A stretch of DNA of 64,000 nucleotides from an uncultured Bacilli bacterium (GTDB taxonomy: Bacteria; Bacillota_I; Bacilli_A; RF39; UBA660). The position numbers and the translations under genes were made by a program. The DNA lies in the NCBI GenBank assembly GCA_934162445.1, contig CAKPIT010000005.1, forward strand, positions 1 through 64,000. Reading direction: 5' to 3'. The notes under the pieces are model-generated. The model did not search any database, was not told the origin of the DNA, and saw only the letters and a program-made list of their open reading frames with translations. Shown here one piece after another: positions 25,848-34,755 of the stretch. Position 1 is the first letter of the stretch. Each line of letters opens with the position of its first letter.

Positions 25848-26654
25848 TTAACTTAAGGCTACATCTAAAATCATCATTACAATGAATCCAATAATTGTAA
25901 ATAAGGCCATTAGGTCTTTTTTCTTATTGGTTTGACTCTCAGGAATAATTTCTTCTACCACGACATAAATCATCGCCCCCGCTGCAAAAGCTAAAAGAAA
26001 GGGAAGAATATACTTAACTCTTAAGACTAAAAGAGCTCCAATAACTGCAGAAATAGGCTCTACAATTCCCGATAATTGTCCATAAAAGAAAGCCTTACCA
26101 CATGAAAAGCCTTCTCTACGAAGAGGTAGGGAAATAGCACTACCTTCTGGAAAGTTTTGTAAGCCAATTCCAAGAGCCAAAATAAGGGCACTAGAAAGAT
26201 TTGCTCCTGCTAATGAATAAGATAAACTACCAAAAGCAACCCCAACGGCCATTCCTTCTGGAATATTATGAATTGTAATAGATAACACCAACATCAAACA
26301 TCTTTTAATCTTAGACGTATCACTATTATGACTTTTTCTTCTGTTATCTAAAAAATCGTAAATTTTATCACAAATAAATAACAAAATTCCTCCACTAAGA
26401 AATCCTAAAGAAATAACTAACCAGCTATTCATCTTTAATTCATTAGCCATCTCTATCGCTGGATTAATTAAACTAAAAAATGATGCGGCTATCATAACTC
26501 CTCCTGCAAAACCTAAAAGAGCATCCATTATAGTTTTATTAACTCGTTTAAAAAAGAACACCACTGAAGCTCCTAATGCTGTTAAACTGAAAGTAAAAAG
26601 TGCTGCAATAAAAGCTTGCCATACGAAAGATAAATTTTTAAAAAAATCTAACAT
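25848..26654 (-). CDS. ZIP-family metal transporter (ZupT-like)
   Basis: 268 residues with eight membrane segments. The metal-binding helix HNIPEGMAVGVAFG and the second GLQNFPEGSAISLPL motif define the ZIP family, which imports zinc or other divalent metals. A short cytosolic loop with RRKSHNSD lies between segments 3 and 4. It has an AGGTGA site and converges on the M23 gene with a one-base gap. Confidence 0.93.
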   Translation of the reverse strand: MLDFFKNLSFVWQAFIAALFTFSLTALGASVVFFFKRVNKTIMDALLGFAGGVMIAASFFSLINPAIEMANELKMNSWLVISLGFLSGGILLFICDKIYDFLDNRRKSHNSDTSKIKRCLMLVLSITIHNIPEGMAVGVAFGSLSYSLAGANLSSALILALGIGLQNFPEGSAISLPLRREGFSCGKAFFYGQLSGIVEPISAVIGALLVLRVKYILPFLLAFAAGAMIYVVVEEIIPESQTNKKKDLMALFTIIGFIVMMILDVALS

Positions 26655-26676
26655 CTACTCACCTCATTGATAGATT

Positions 26677-27641
26677 ATGTTAAAGAAAAAAAGATGTATA
26701 GGCAAAATAATGGTTAATCATTCAAGAAATTGTGTAGCAGATGAATTATTATTTACTGCTTCACCAAAGTTTTTTGATAATATGAATGAAGAAGACATAA
26801 GAAAATGGGCAGATACTTGTATTGAATTTGTTTATAATGATTTAGGTTATACAAAAGAACAAATACTGAAAGATGGACAATATCTAAAAAACAATATATT
26901 AAAGATAAAATACACTTATCTCAGTTACAAGACAAATATCATGAAAGACTTACTAATGCTGGTTTTGATTTAGAAAGAGGTATTAAAGGTAGTAGTAGAG
27001 AGCATTTAAAAATAAACGAGTTAAAGAAAACAACTCAATATTATGAGAATAAAACCCAAATAATTAATAAAAATTTAGATAAAGCAATAAATGATTTGAA
27101 TGAAAAAATGAAAACTATTAAAAATACTATTTTTGATAAAGAATATATCAAAGTAAAAAGAGAAACTTTTGATTCAATGAATAAAGTTATTAAAGAAACA
27201 AAAAAGGTAGTGGAATTCCAACCGAAAATAGAACAATTATTTAACGAAGTAAATACCTTTACTAAAAGTCATCAAACATTAGAAAAGGAAAATATAAATC
27301 TTAAACTAGAAGTGAAATCACTTGTTACTAGAAATCAAAATTTAACAGCCGAAAATAACAAATTAAAAAATTATATTGATGTTATATTGGAGGCAATTAA
27401 AAAGTTCTTTAGAAAGATATTACAATTCGGTAATGAATATGCAAAAGATGAAACCACTATTGAAGTAAAAGATTATTACGATAATAAAGATTTTGATATG
27501 GAAGATGTTATTAAAATATCACGAGGTACTACTAAACAAGATGAATTATTTGATTATGTTAATGCACCAAATTATTACAAGGAAAGAGTAAAAGATGTTT
27601 CTGATTATGATAAATCAGATGACTTTGATATATGTAGATAA
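26677..27641 (+). pseudogene. MobV/Pre-type plasmid mobilisation relaxase, degenerate
   Basis: The first part (26677 to about 26862) encodes VNHSRNCVADELLFTASPKFF and FVYNDLGYTKEQI of MobV relaxases. Reading then continues in another frame: NTERWTISKKQYIKDK, LSQLQDKYHERLTNAGFDLERGIKGS, followed by the usual long coiled-coil C-terminus to 27641. The roughly 30-40 codons between, which carry the catalytic HxDExTPHxH metal-binding motif, are missing, and the junction near 26861-26866 shifts the frame. The true N-terminus is also gone. It marks the left end of an accessory island. Confidence 0.82.
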
Positions 27642-27737
27642 AAATAATTTTAATCATAGCAATAAAAATTTAAAAAAAGAGTAAATAAATGATATAATAT
27701 TCATATAAGATAGACCTTTAAAAGGAAGTTGATATTT

Positions 27738-29879
27738 ATGTCTAATGAAAATACTTATCAGAATTTACTAAATTTAATTAATTCAAAAATAGATGCTACA
27801 AATTCAAAATATCCAGATTTAGTATCTGAAGAATTAAGACAAAAGGCAATTGCAATTTATGTAAATAGTGGAAAAACAAGTGAAGAGATTGATAAAGAAT
27901 TAACATTTGAGTTAGAAAAAATGGAAAGTACCCATCTTTCATTAAATCCTAATGAGTTAGATACTGGGTTAAAAACGAATCATCAAGGAATGTATTTATC
28001 TTCTTTGATGATTACATCATTATCTTTAATAAATTGTTCTAATATTTCAGAAATTAATAAGTGGATTGATTCTGTTCCAAATTTATATATGATATCACAA
28101 TTACCTAATGGTAATTATTCAACTGAACAGATTGATTCTATTAAAAGAAAATTGTTTGAAATATATCAGGATTCAATGATTAGCACACAAGTGGTAAATG
28201 ACATCAATTCTAGCAACAAAGAAGAAGCAATGAGATATGCATTACATAAAAAACTAAGCGGACTTAATCTTTCAATTGAAAATGAACTAGATATTGGAAA
28301 TATTGGATTTTCTAAAGGATTACCATCTATGTATAAAGAAATTGAAAGAATATGTATTGATAAATTTGGACAAGAAACAGGAAAAAGAATTTCTTCAAAG
28401 ATAGTTTATTATTTTACAACGGACTATGAGAATTTTAATTCTTCTACTTATGAACAAATGGTTGCTTTAAATAACCAAATTAAAGAAAATATCAAAAAAT
28501 GTAATTCAATGGGTGGTGATTTTCAATTAGTACTAAGATCTATCGGTTATGAAAATACTGTTAGTAGTAAATTAAATGATAATAATTCAATTGAGTATGT
28601 TTATAATTACGATATAAGTTCTATGGGACAAAATCTCGCAGAAAAACTAGGTGCTTCTTATAGATTAAGGAGTATGATTAATAGAAATGCAGCAGAAGAA
28701 ATATCACAAAAAAAATTGTCATCAAAAGATAAAGAATTAGTTATCCAAATATTAAGAAACTCATTAAATTCATCTTTAATAAATTTTAATTCTAATGTTA
28801 AAAATGATGGAAAAAATCGATCTTTTGAATTGTTTAATGAGTTAGTTGAAATCAAAAAAGCAGATAAAAACTTTAAATTAGTATGGGAAGAAAAGTTTGG
28901 GATTACACTAGAAGATATGGTTAAACAAGTTATTGAACCCAATATGCAATTAATACAAGATTTAAAAACTAAAAATGTGGATTTTATGTATAATGAAACA
29001 GGGCTTCAAGAAGCTCCAGAAAAAAGAGCAAAAGTAATGGAAACTATGATTGAATTACAAAGACTTAAACCAGGATTAATTACAGTATTTGGTGATCAAG
29101 ATCATACATTTAGTTCTGATTATACACCAGAAAAAATTGAACAATTGAAGGAAACGGCTGAATTTGACAAACAAATGTCACAAATTGTTATTGGAAAAAC
29201 ATTGGATGAAAAAGATATAAAACTTAAATTGGAATGTAGTGAAAGAGATTTATATTTATCTAAAGAAGAAGTTAGGAATATGGAACAGCAAGGAAAATCT
29301 AAATATGATATATTAAAATATAAACAATTATTACAGAATAAGCATAATGAAATATTTAATGATGTTCCTTTTAAAAGGGAATGTGAATGGACAGTAATTG
29401 ATAACATTTCAGGTGATTATTTTAAAGATAAGCAGATAACAAAAGAGGCATATATAGGAAAGTATACAAGAATCAGTGAAATGGCTAGAAAAGATAATAG
29501 TCAAAGAATAAACAAAGATATTACTGATTTCAATAATTGGAAAAGTAAAGTTGAGAAAGAAAATAAGAAACAATTTCAGGAAAATGTTTCTCAAACAAAA
29601 TTTATTAGAGGTCCTGAAGTTAAATCTGTAAGTTTTACAAAAAGAAGTGCTTCTGAAATTCAAATAGCACAACAAATAAAACAAAGAAATATGATTATTA
29701 AACAACAAAAAGAACAGCAAAAAAGCATGGAAAAACCCAAAATCAAAACAAAAAGTAAAAGTTCAAATAGTGGTAATGTTGGTTCCTCTAGTGGCTTTGC
29801 CAATATATTAACATTAACATTAATTACAGGTTTTATTGCTGGTGCGATATTTATGATCATATATAATATTTTAAAATAG
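27738..29879 (+). CDS. Large protein of unknown function with C-terminal membrane anchor
   Basis: 713 residues from ATG 27738 behind AAAAGGAAG. It has no signal peptide; the body is helical and charged, a basic, lysine/glutamine-rich stretch covers about 640-680, and one hydrophobic helix closes the protein (about 690-711). Around 415-470 an EPNMQLIQDLK, FMYNETGLQEAPEKRAKV and GDQDH series faintly recalls GH10-type barrels (YNE, then GxQxH). I would not assign a function. TATAAT at 27693-27698 is the likely -10. It lies inside the accessory island between mob and recombinase remnants. Confidence 0.7.
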   Translation: MSNENTYQNLLNLINSKIDATNSKYPDLVSEELRQKAIAIYVNSGKTSEEIDKELTFELEKMESTHLSLNPNELDTGLKTNHQGMYLSSLMITSLSLINCSNISEINKWIDSVPNLYMISQLPNGNYSTEQIDSIKRKLFEIYQDSMISTQVVNDINSSNKEEAMRYALHKKLSGLNLSIENELDIGNIGFSKGLPSMYKEIERICIDKFGQETGKRISSKIVYYFTTDYENFNSSTYEQMVALNNQIKENIKKCNSMGGDFQLVLRSIGYENTVSSKLNDNNSIEYVYNYDISSMGQNLAEKLGASYRLRSMINRNAAEEISQKKLSSKDKELVIQILRNSLNSSLINFNSNVKNDGKNRSFELFNELVEIKKADKNFKLVWEEKFGITLEDMVKQVIEPNMQLIQDLKTKNVDFMYNETGLQEAPEKRAKVMETMIELQRLKPGLITVFGDQDHTFSSDYTPEKIEQLKETAEFDKQMSQIVIGKTLDEKDIKLKLECSERDLYLSKEEVRNMEQQGKSKYDILKYKQLLQNKHNEIFNDVPFKRECEWTVIDNISGDYFKDKQITKEAYIGKYTRISEMARKDNSQRINKDITDFNNWKSKVEKENKKQFQENVSQTKFIRGPEVKSVSFTKRSASEIQIAQQIKQRNMIIKQQKEQQKSMEKPKIKTKSKSSNSGNVGSSSGFANILTLTLITGFIAGAIFMIIYNILK

Positions 29880-29892
29880 ATTGGAGTCTTAT

Positions 29893-30510
29893 ATGGATAA
29901 TAATTATAGTGTAAAAATTTTAGAAGCATACATGGACATAGATAAAATTCATGATTCTATAAATAATAAAATGTTTCAATTTATAACTAAGGCAAATGAA
30001 CTTGTTGAATTATCTGAAAATATGTATCAAATAGAAAAAACAATTAAGTTGAACAAAATTTCTTTGAAAGGATATATCTTAGATTCTCCTTGTTGTTCGT
30101 TCTTAAAAGAAAATAATATATCAGATTATACAATAAATGAACTGAAAAACTATTTAGTTAGATATGAAAAATCTTCTAATGAAGATTGTACATCTTATTA
30201 TTTAGCACTATCATTATATGAACTATTAGAAGAAATAGAAAAAACAGTTGATAATAGGATAAGTCTAGAAATTGATAAGATTTCAGAACTTACTAATACA
30301 ATAAGAAAAATAAAGAATATAGATTCTAATGAATATGAATATTTATATAACGAAATAAAAAATGAATTAAATAGTAAATATTTAATTCAAAATCTAATAG
30401 ATGACAAGAGTTACGGCATATGTATCCAAATTTTAAATGATATTTTTAATTTTTATATAAGTGGTTATCCAAATATACCAGATGAGTACTTATATCATGA
30501 AGAAAATTAA
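29893..30510 (+). CDS. Coiled-coil protein of unknown function
   Basis: 205 residues from ATG 29893 (TTGGAG upstream), 13 bases after the previous gene and probably co-transcribed. It is helical and rich in Asn, Glu, Ile and Tyr, with heptad-like runs at about 10-55 and 110-150, and no membrane segment. No family is recognised. The pairing with the membrane-anchored 713-residue protein suggests a two-gene unit. Confidence 0.65.
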   Translation: MDNNYSVKILEAYMDIDKIHDSINNKMFQFITKANELVELSENMYQIEKTIKLNKISLKGYILDSPCCSFLKENNISDYTINELKNYLVRYEKSSNEDCTSYYLALSLYELLEEIEKTVDNRISLEIDKISELTNTIRKIKNIDSNEYEYLYNEIKNELNSKYLIQNLIDDKSYGICIQILNDIFNFYISGYPNIPDEYLYHEEN

Positions 30511-30660
30511 ATGACTATCTTTAAGACAAGATAGTAACATACTACCAAGTTGGACAAGCCAACTAGGAATAGTGTGCAAAGGGAGAACTCTTTTGAAGCC
30601 TCATAAGCAACATAATGCAAACTAATGTAAGCATAATGTTGCCTTTTTTATTTTGTCTTA
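30511..30660 (+). other. Structured spacer with oriT-like core
   Basis: The stretch folds into several hairpins: GACTATCTT/AAGATAGT, AGTTGG/CCAACT (about 30548-30564), AAGGGAG/CTCTTTT, and a terminator-like GCAACATAATGC/GCATAATGTTGC followed by TTTTTT near 30605-30655. ATAGTGTG follows the AGTTGG hairpin; MobV relaxases nick within TAGTGTG after an inverted repeat in pMV158. With a MobV remnant nearby, an oriT relic is a reasonable guess, not a demonstration. Confidence 0.4.
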
Positions 30661-30707
30661 CGACTTCATAAAAAAGAAAAAAACTATCGTCACTTTCATC
30701 AGCATAG

Positions 30708-31065
30708 CTGACAAAACTTGATAACATGGAAAACCAAGATGTCTATAATGAAAAAGAAAAAGAAATTTCAAATAAAATAAAAATGCTAAATGAACAAATT
30801 GAACAGTTAGAATATAAAGATAAACAAAATAAAGATATATCTAAAAGACTTAAAAACGTTGAGAAAATCATAAATGAAGAAGAACAACCAATGGAAATAT
30901 TTGATGATGTTAAATTTGAAAATTTAGTAGAAAAAATAATTATAGGCGAACAAGATAGAGATGGTAATATTAATCCTAATACTATAAGATTTGTTCTAAA
31001 AATTGGTACAGAGTATAAATTTAAAGATTTGTCATTTGTACCAAACAAGAAAACAAGAAATTGCT
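30708..31065 (+). pseudogene. C-terminal fragment of a large serine recombinase
   Basis: From 30708 (just after an in-frame stop) to about 31035 the reading frame gives the coiled-coil and tail of Tn4451/Tn1549-type large serine recombinases: NKIKMLNEQIEQLEYKD, then FDDVKFENLVEKIIIGEQD and DGNINPNTIRFVLK. The catalytic domain is missing. Beyond about 31036 the frame runs into unrelated sequence and stops. It is a remnant of the integrase of a mobile element. Confidence 0.8.
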
Positions 31066-31269
31066 GAAAAAGAGTATTCGTTGTTAACGGAAGATGAAAA
31101 AAGAATTTATCAAAGAAATTTAACAAAAAAAGGTAATTATTCTTTAAATCAGGATGCTAAAAATTGCGGTGTTAAAAATTTTGATAAATTCCATAATGCT
31201 GGCTATAAAGAATTATATAGCGCTGAACCATTTTTCCCAAGCAGGAAAAATGCTAATTTTCAAGAATAG
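31036..31269 (+). pseudogene. Internal fragment of DinD (DNA-damage-inducible protein D)
   Basis: In the frame of 31003, residues YQTRKQEIAEKEYSLLTEDEKRIYQRN, then FDKFHNAGYKELY, align by eye with the middle of Escherichia coli DinD (QTRRQELAD, REDEKRLFLRN, FQNHGYQGLYGG). The BRO-like N-terminus and the ELAANLFR-containing C-terminus are absent, and the reading ends shortly after. The fragment abuts the recombinase tail in a different frame. Confidence 0.7.
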
Positions 31270-31275
31270 ACATCC

Positions 31276-31304
31276 TTATCAAATGATAAAAACTATGGTA
31301 TAAT
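31276..31304 (+). promoter_or_regulatory. Promoter of the helicase operon
   Basis: TTATCA (31276-31281), 17 bp, TATAAT (31299-31304), with TGG just before the -10 (extended -10). Confidence 0.6.
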
Positions 31305-31335
31305 TAAAGTAAATAAAAGTGTTGAGGTGAGGGTA

Positions 31336-31593
31336 ATGAAAAACATAACGGGGAAAGTAGTAGAAGTTTATATTCCTAATCAATATAAAAATGGTAATTT
31401 ATTAGATATTATGGATAGAACTAATATAGGTTTTAAAGTAATGACTGATAGGGGTTTAAGGGAAGTTGAAGTGGATCAAAATGAAGAAAATGCTAAGATT
31501 ATGAAAAATGATATGGTAGAGATAATAGAAAAAACAGTCTCTAGCAAAGATATTTATGATATTAGATTATGTGGTGGTGAAGATAATGAATGA
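31336..31593 (+). CDS. Small protein translationally coupled to the helicase
   Basis: 85 residues from ATG 31336 (GAGGTGAGG upstream). Beta-rich start KNITGKVVEVYIPNQYKNGN suggests a small barrel, and the rest is charged. No family is recognised. It overlaps the helicase start by 8 bases (ATGAATGA), so the two products are probably made together and may interact. Confidence 0.65.
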   Translation: MKNITGKVVEVYIPNQYKNGNLLDIMDRTNIGFKVMTDRGLREVEVDQNEENAKIMKNDMVEIIEKTVSSKDIYDIRLCGGEDNE

Positions 31594-33946
31594 TAATGAA
31601 TTTCAAACAGTCGGGTTATATGATCATAATGCTGAAAGTTATAAAAAAGTAAAAGCCGCATTTGATTCAGGAAATAATGTTGTAGGTATTGTCCATGCGA
31701 CAGGGACAGGGAAATCATATATTGCCTTGCAACTTGCCTATGATAATAAAGATAAAAAAATAGTATATGTAGTTCCTTCAACAGGAATAATAGAACATAT
31801 AAATAAAATAATAGAGGATAATCCTAAATTAGATTTAGAAAAGAATTTTCCTAATTTAAACTTTAGAACTTATCAAAGTTTTTTATCACAATCTAAAGAT
31901 GAAATAAAAGACATTGATTGTGATTTATTAATACTAGATGAATTTCATCATATTGGAGCTCCAGTTTGGGGAGCAAGAATTAATACTATGGTAGAAACAC
32001 ATCCAGAAATGGATATATTTGGTATGACTGCTTATACAGTTAGAGATAGAGGAACATTCAACGAAAGAGATATGGCTAATCCAGATACTGATGAATTATT
32101 TTCTGGGAAGATAGAAAGTAGATATGACTTATGTGATGCCATGATTGATGGGGTTTTACCAAAACCGATTTATAGAAGTGCTCATGCTAATTTAATAGGC
32201 TTAGAGAGTAAGTTAGAAAAAAAGGTTGAAAAATTAGAAGCAACCACTAAAGAATATCAAGAATATATGGCCATACTAAGTGATGTAAAAAGAAGAATCC
32301 ATGAAGCTCCTAGTATTCCTAAAGTTTTAAAAAAGTCAATTAAACCAAAAGGTAAATATATATACTTTTGTCCACCAGCAGGTGAAGAAGAAACTAATGA
32401 TATAGAAACAGTCAAAAGACAAGCTATGGAATGGTTTAAAGAATTTGTGCCAGAAGAAGATATTGTTATGTATACATCTACAAGTGCTATGGTAAATCAA
32501 GGAAAAAAGAATAGAGATGCCTTTTATAGTGATGTGAATTTAGATGGCGAAAAGGTTGATGATAAACTTAGAGTTATGTTTGCCATTAACCAATATAATG
32601 AAGGGATTCATGCTCCTAATATTGATGGTGTAATAATGGGCCGTGGAACAACTTCAGATATAGTATATTTTGAACAATTAGGTAGAGCATTATCAGTACG
32701 GGGAAATACTAAAGAAAAACATGATGAACTAGCAATCCATACGATTGCTGAGTTAAACGGTATGTGTAAGGAAAAGGACATAAAGATTAAAGCGAATGCA
32801 ACTAAAGAAGATCTAATTGAAAAGTTAACGGCTCCCGTTATAATAGATTTAGCCGATAATTATAGTTTTATCAAAGACTTAGAGAATGATTTCAAAGATA
32901 GGGTTAAGACATTAGAGAAGAGCAGGTCTAACGGTTCAAGAACTCATAGAGAAAGTGAATTTAAAGATGTGTCCTTTGATATTGAAATGGAAGATCAAGA
33001 TTTGTATGAATTGTTAGAATATGTTCTTGATAGGTTGACTATGAGTTGGGACGATAAATTTGAATTAGCAAGAGCATATTCTGAATATTATGGTGATTTA
33101 CTAATTCCTGTTAACTTTAAAACCGTTGATGGCTATACCCGTGATGAACATGGTGTTAGATTGGGAAAGTGGTTATCAAATCAAAAGCAAGCCTATAAAG
33201 GTAAAGGCCAAGGATATGTCAATATAAATGATGTGCAAATTGAAAAATTAAAAGAAATTGGCATGAATTTTGATGAAGATTATGATACTATAATTTGGAA
33301 TAGAAACTGTGAATTAGCAAGAGCATATTCTGAATATTATGGTGATTTACTAATTCCTGTTAACTTTAAGACAGTTGATGGCTATACCCGTGATGAACAT
33401 GGTGTTAGATTGGGAAAGTGGTTATCAAATCAAAAGCAAGCCTATAAAGGCCAAGGACATGTCAAGCTAAATGATGTGCAAATTGAAAAATTAAAAGAAA
33501 TTGGTATGAATTTTGATGAAGACCGTAGTACTATAGTTTGGAATAGAAACTGTGAATTATTAAGAGCATATTATGAACATAATGGTCGTTCGAAAATACC
33601 AAAAGACTTTAAGACATCTGATGGCTATACTTATGATGAACATGGTGTTAACTTATACAATTGGTTAACATATCAAAAGCAAGCCTACAAAGGACAAGAA
33701 GGAAAAAAAATAAATGAAGAACAAATTGAAAAATTAAAAGAAATCGGAGTGACTTTCCTTTCTAAAGATACTGATGCAAAGTTACAAAAAGAAGAAATTA
33801 ATGAAAAAAATACTAAGAGGAAACAAACGGAAATACATAATAGAGTCATTGACTATATGACCACACTTGATTCTGAAACAATGCCATCTAAAGAAGAAAT
33901 TAATCAAGGATTTATGGATAATTTAGAGGCTCATAAGAAGAAATAA
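31586..33946 (+). CDS. Superfamily 2 DEAD/DEAH-type helicase with three HA repeats
   Basis: 786 residues from ATG 31586 behind GGTGGTGA. Helicase core: Walker A HATGTGKS (37-44), DEFH (118-121), motif III GMTAY, and motif VI region FEQLGRALSVRG. The C-terminal part holds three helicase-associated (PF03457-like) repeats beginning at about nt 33062, 33311 and 33554, each with a conserved tryptophan in KWLSNQKQAYKG or NWLTYQKQAYKG. Repeats 1 and 2 are nearly identical at nucleotide level. Such proteins are common on mobile elements of Firmicutes; the substrate is unknown. Confidence 0.85.
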   Translation: MNDNEFQTVGLYDHNAESYKKVKAAFDSGNNVVGIVHATGTGKSYIALQLAYDNKDKKIVYVVPSTGIIEHINKIIEDNPKLDLEKNFPNLNFRTYQSFLSQSKDEIKDIDCDLLILDEFHHIGAPVWGARINTMVETHPEMDIFGMTAYTVRDRGTFNERDMANPDTDELFSGKIESRYDLCDAMIDGVLPKPIYRSAHANLIGLESKLEKKVEKLEATTKEYQEYMAILSDVKRRIHEAPSIPKVLKKSIKPKGKYIYFCPPAGEEETNDIETVKRQAMEWFKEFVPEEDIVMYTSTSAMVNQGKKNRDAFYSDVNLDGEKVDDKLRVMFAINQYNEGIHAPNIDGVIMGRGTTSDIVYFEQLGRALSVRGNTKEKHDELAIHTIAELNGMCKEKDIKIKANATKEDLIEKLTAPVIIDLADNYSFIKDLENDFKDRVKTLEKSRSNGSRTHRESEFKDVSFDIEMEDQDLYELLEYVLDRLTMSWDDKFELARAYSEYYGDLLIPVNFKTVDGYTRDEHGVRLGKWLSNQKQAYKGKGQGYVNINDVQIEKLKEIGMNFDEDYDTIIWNRNCELARAYSEYYGDLLIPVNFKTVDGYTRDEHGVRLGKWLSNQKQAYKGQGHVKLNDVQIEKLKEIGMNFDEDRSTIVWNRNCELLRAYYEHNGRSKIPKDFKTSDGYTYDEHGVNLYNWLTYQKQAYKGQEGKKINEEQIEKLKEIGVTFLSKDTDAKLQKEEINEKNTKRKQTEIHNRVIDYMTTLDSETMPSKEEINQGFMDNLEAHKKK
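33062..33770 (+). repeat. Tandem helicase-associated domain repeats
   Basis: Three in-frame units start near 33062, 33311 and 33554, spaced 249 and 243 nt (83 and 81 codons). The first two differ at few positions, including synonymous ones (AAAACC against AAGACA), with a 2-codon length difference. The third is diverged. This indicates a recent duplication of the first unit. Confidence 0.85.
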
Positions 33947-33954
33947 TATATTAT

Positions 33955-33995
33955 AACTAATTGTAATACCAAATTACAGTTAGTTTTTCTTTTTT
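33955..33995 (+). terminator. Terminator after the helicase gene
   Basis: AACTAATTGTAA (33955-33966) pairs over 12 bp with TTACAGTTAGTT (33974-33985, one G-T pair), followed by TTTCTTTTTT. It also closes the accessory island. Confidence 0.85.
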
Positions 33996-34057
33996 CTAAA
34001 CTAGTAAGAAAATAATAATTATTTCTCCTAAAACATAAATATTAATAGGTGTTACGT

Positions 34058-34732
34058 ATGTTAAAAAAATATAAAAGTTTATTTATAATTACTTTTGTTA
34101 TTGCACTTATTAGTCTAAATACAATTGATGCTAAAATAAAACCTAAAGAGACTTTAAAAGGGAAAATAATAACTATTGATCCGGGCCATGGCGGACGAGA
34201 TTCTGGCACTATTTATGGAAATATTTATGAAAAAGATGTTAATTTAGCCATTTCTAAAGTTTTAAAAACTACTCTTGAAGAAAAAGGTGCTACTGTTTAC
34301 ATGATAAGAGAAAATGATTCTGATTTATCTAGTAAATGGGATGCTAAGAAAAAAAGAGGGGATCTTTACCGTCGTATTCTCAAAATTCAACAAAACAAAA
34401 GTGATCTATACCTTTCCATTCATATTAATTATCATAAATATCGTAGTGTAAATGGTGCCGAAGTATTATATCATCCTATTAATAAAAATAATTTTATTTT
34501 AGGAGAAAGTATTATGAGTCAATTTAAAGAAAAACTATCAAGCAACCGAAAACTTATTAAAACAAATTTATATTTATATGCAAATACTCGCACTCCGGGG
34601 GTATTAATTGAATGTGGCTTTCTTTCTAATCCTAACGAACGTTATCTTTTACAAAAAGAAAGTTATCAGAAAAAATTAGCAACAGCTATTACTGATGGAG
34701 TGGAAATATATTTTCAAACTATAAATTTATGA
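34058..34732 (+). CDS. N-acetylmuramoyl-L-alanine amidase, CwlD-like
   Basis: 224 residues from ATG 34058 (the in-frame GTG nine bases earlier lies in the weak ribosome site). An N-terminal membrane/signal segment (about 8-26) precedes an Amidase_3 domain with zinc ligands in IDPGHGGRDSG (His), YEKDVNLAI (Glu) and YLSIHIN (His), and the GVLIECGFLSN catalytic glutamate. CwlD-type amidases make muramic lactam for the spore cortex; related enzymes act in cell separation. Confidence 0.85.
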   Translation: MLKKYKSLFIITFVIALISLNTIDAKIKPKETLKGKIITIDPGHGGRDSGTIYGNIYEKDVNLAISKVLKTTLEEKGATVYMIRENDSDLSSKWDAKKKRGDLYRRILKIQQNKSDLYLSIHINYHKYRSVNGAEVLYHPINKNNFILGESIMSQFKEKLSSNRKLIKTNLYLYANTRTPGVLIECGFLSNPNERYLLQKESYQKKLATAITDGVEIYFQTINL

Positions 34733-34755
34733 TATAATGACAAAAGAGGTATGCT

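Noticed and set aside
25850..25866. Palindrome TAAGTTAACTTA as a terminator for the M23 and ZIP genes
   Set aside because: There is no T run next to it on either strand and it overlaps the last codons of the ZIP gene, so termination there is unsupported.
33062..33770. CRISPR-like or satellite repeat
   Set aside because: The period is a multiple of three, the units stay in frame and encode helicase-associated domains, and there are no spacers.
26677..33946. Intact integrative conjugative element or prophage
   Set aside because: The relaxase and recombinase are broken, no coupling protein, type IV secretion or structural phage genes are seen, and no direct-repeat ends were found by eye.
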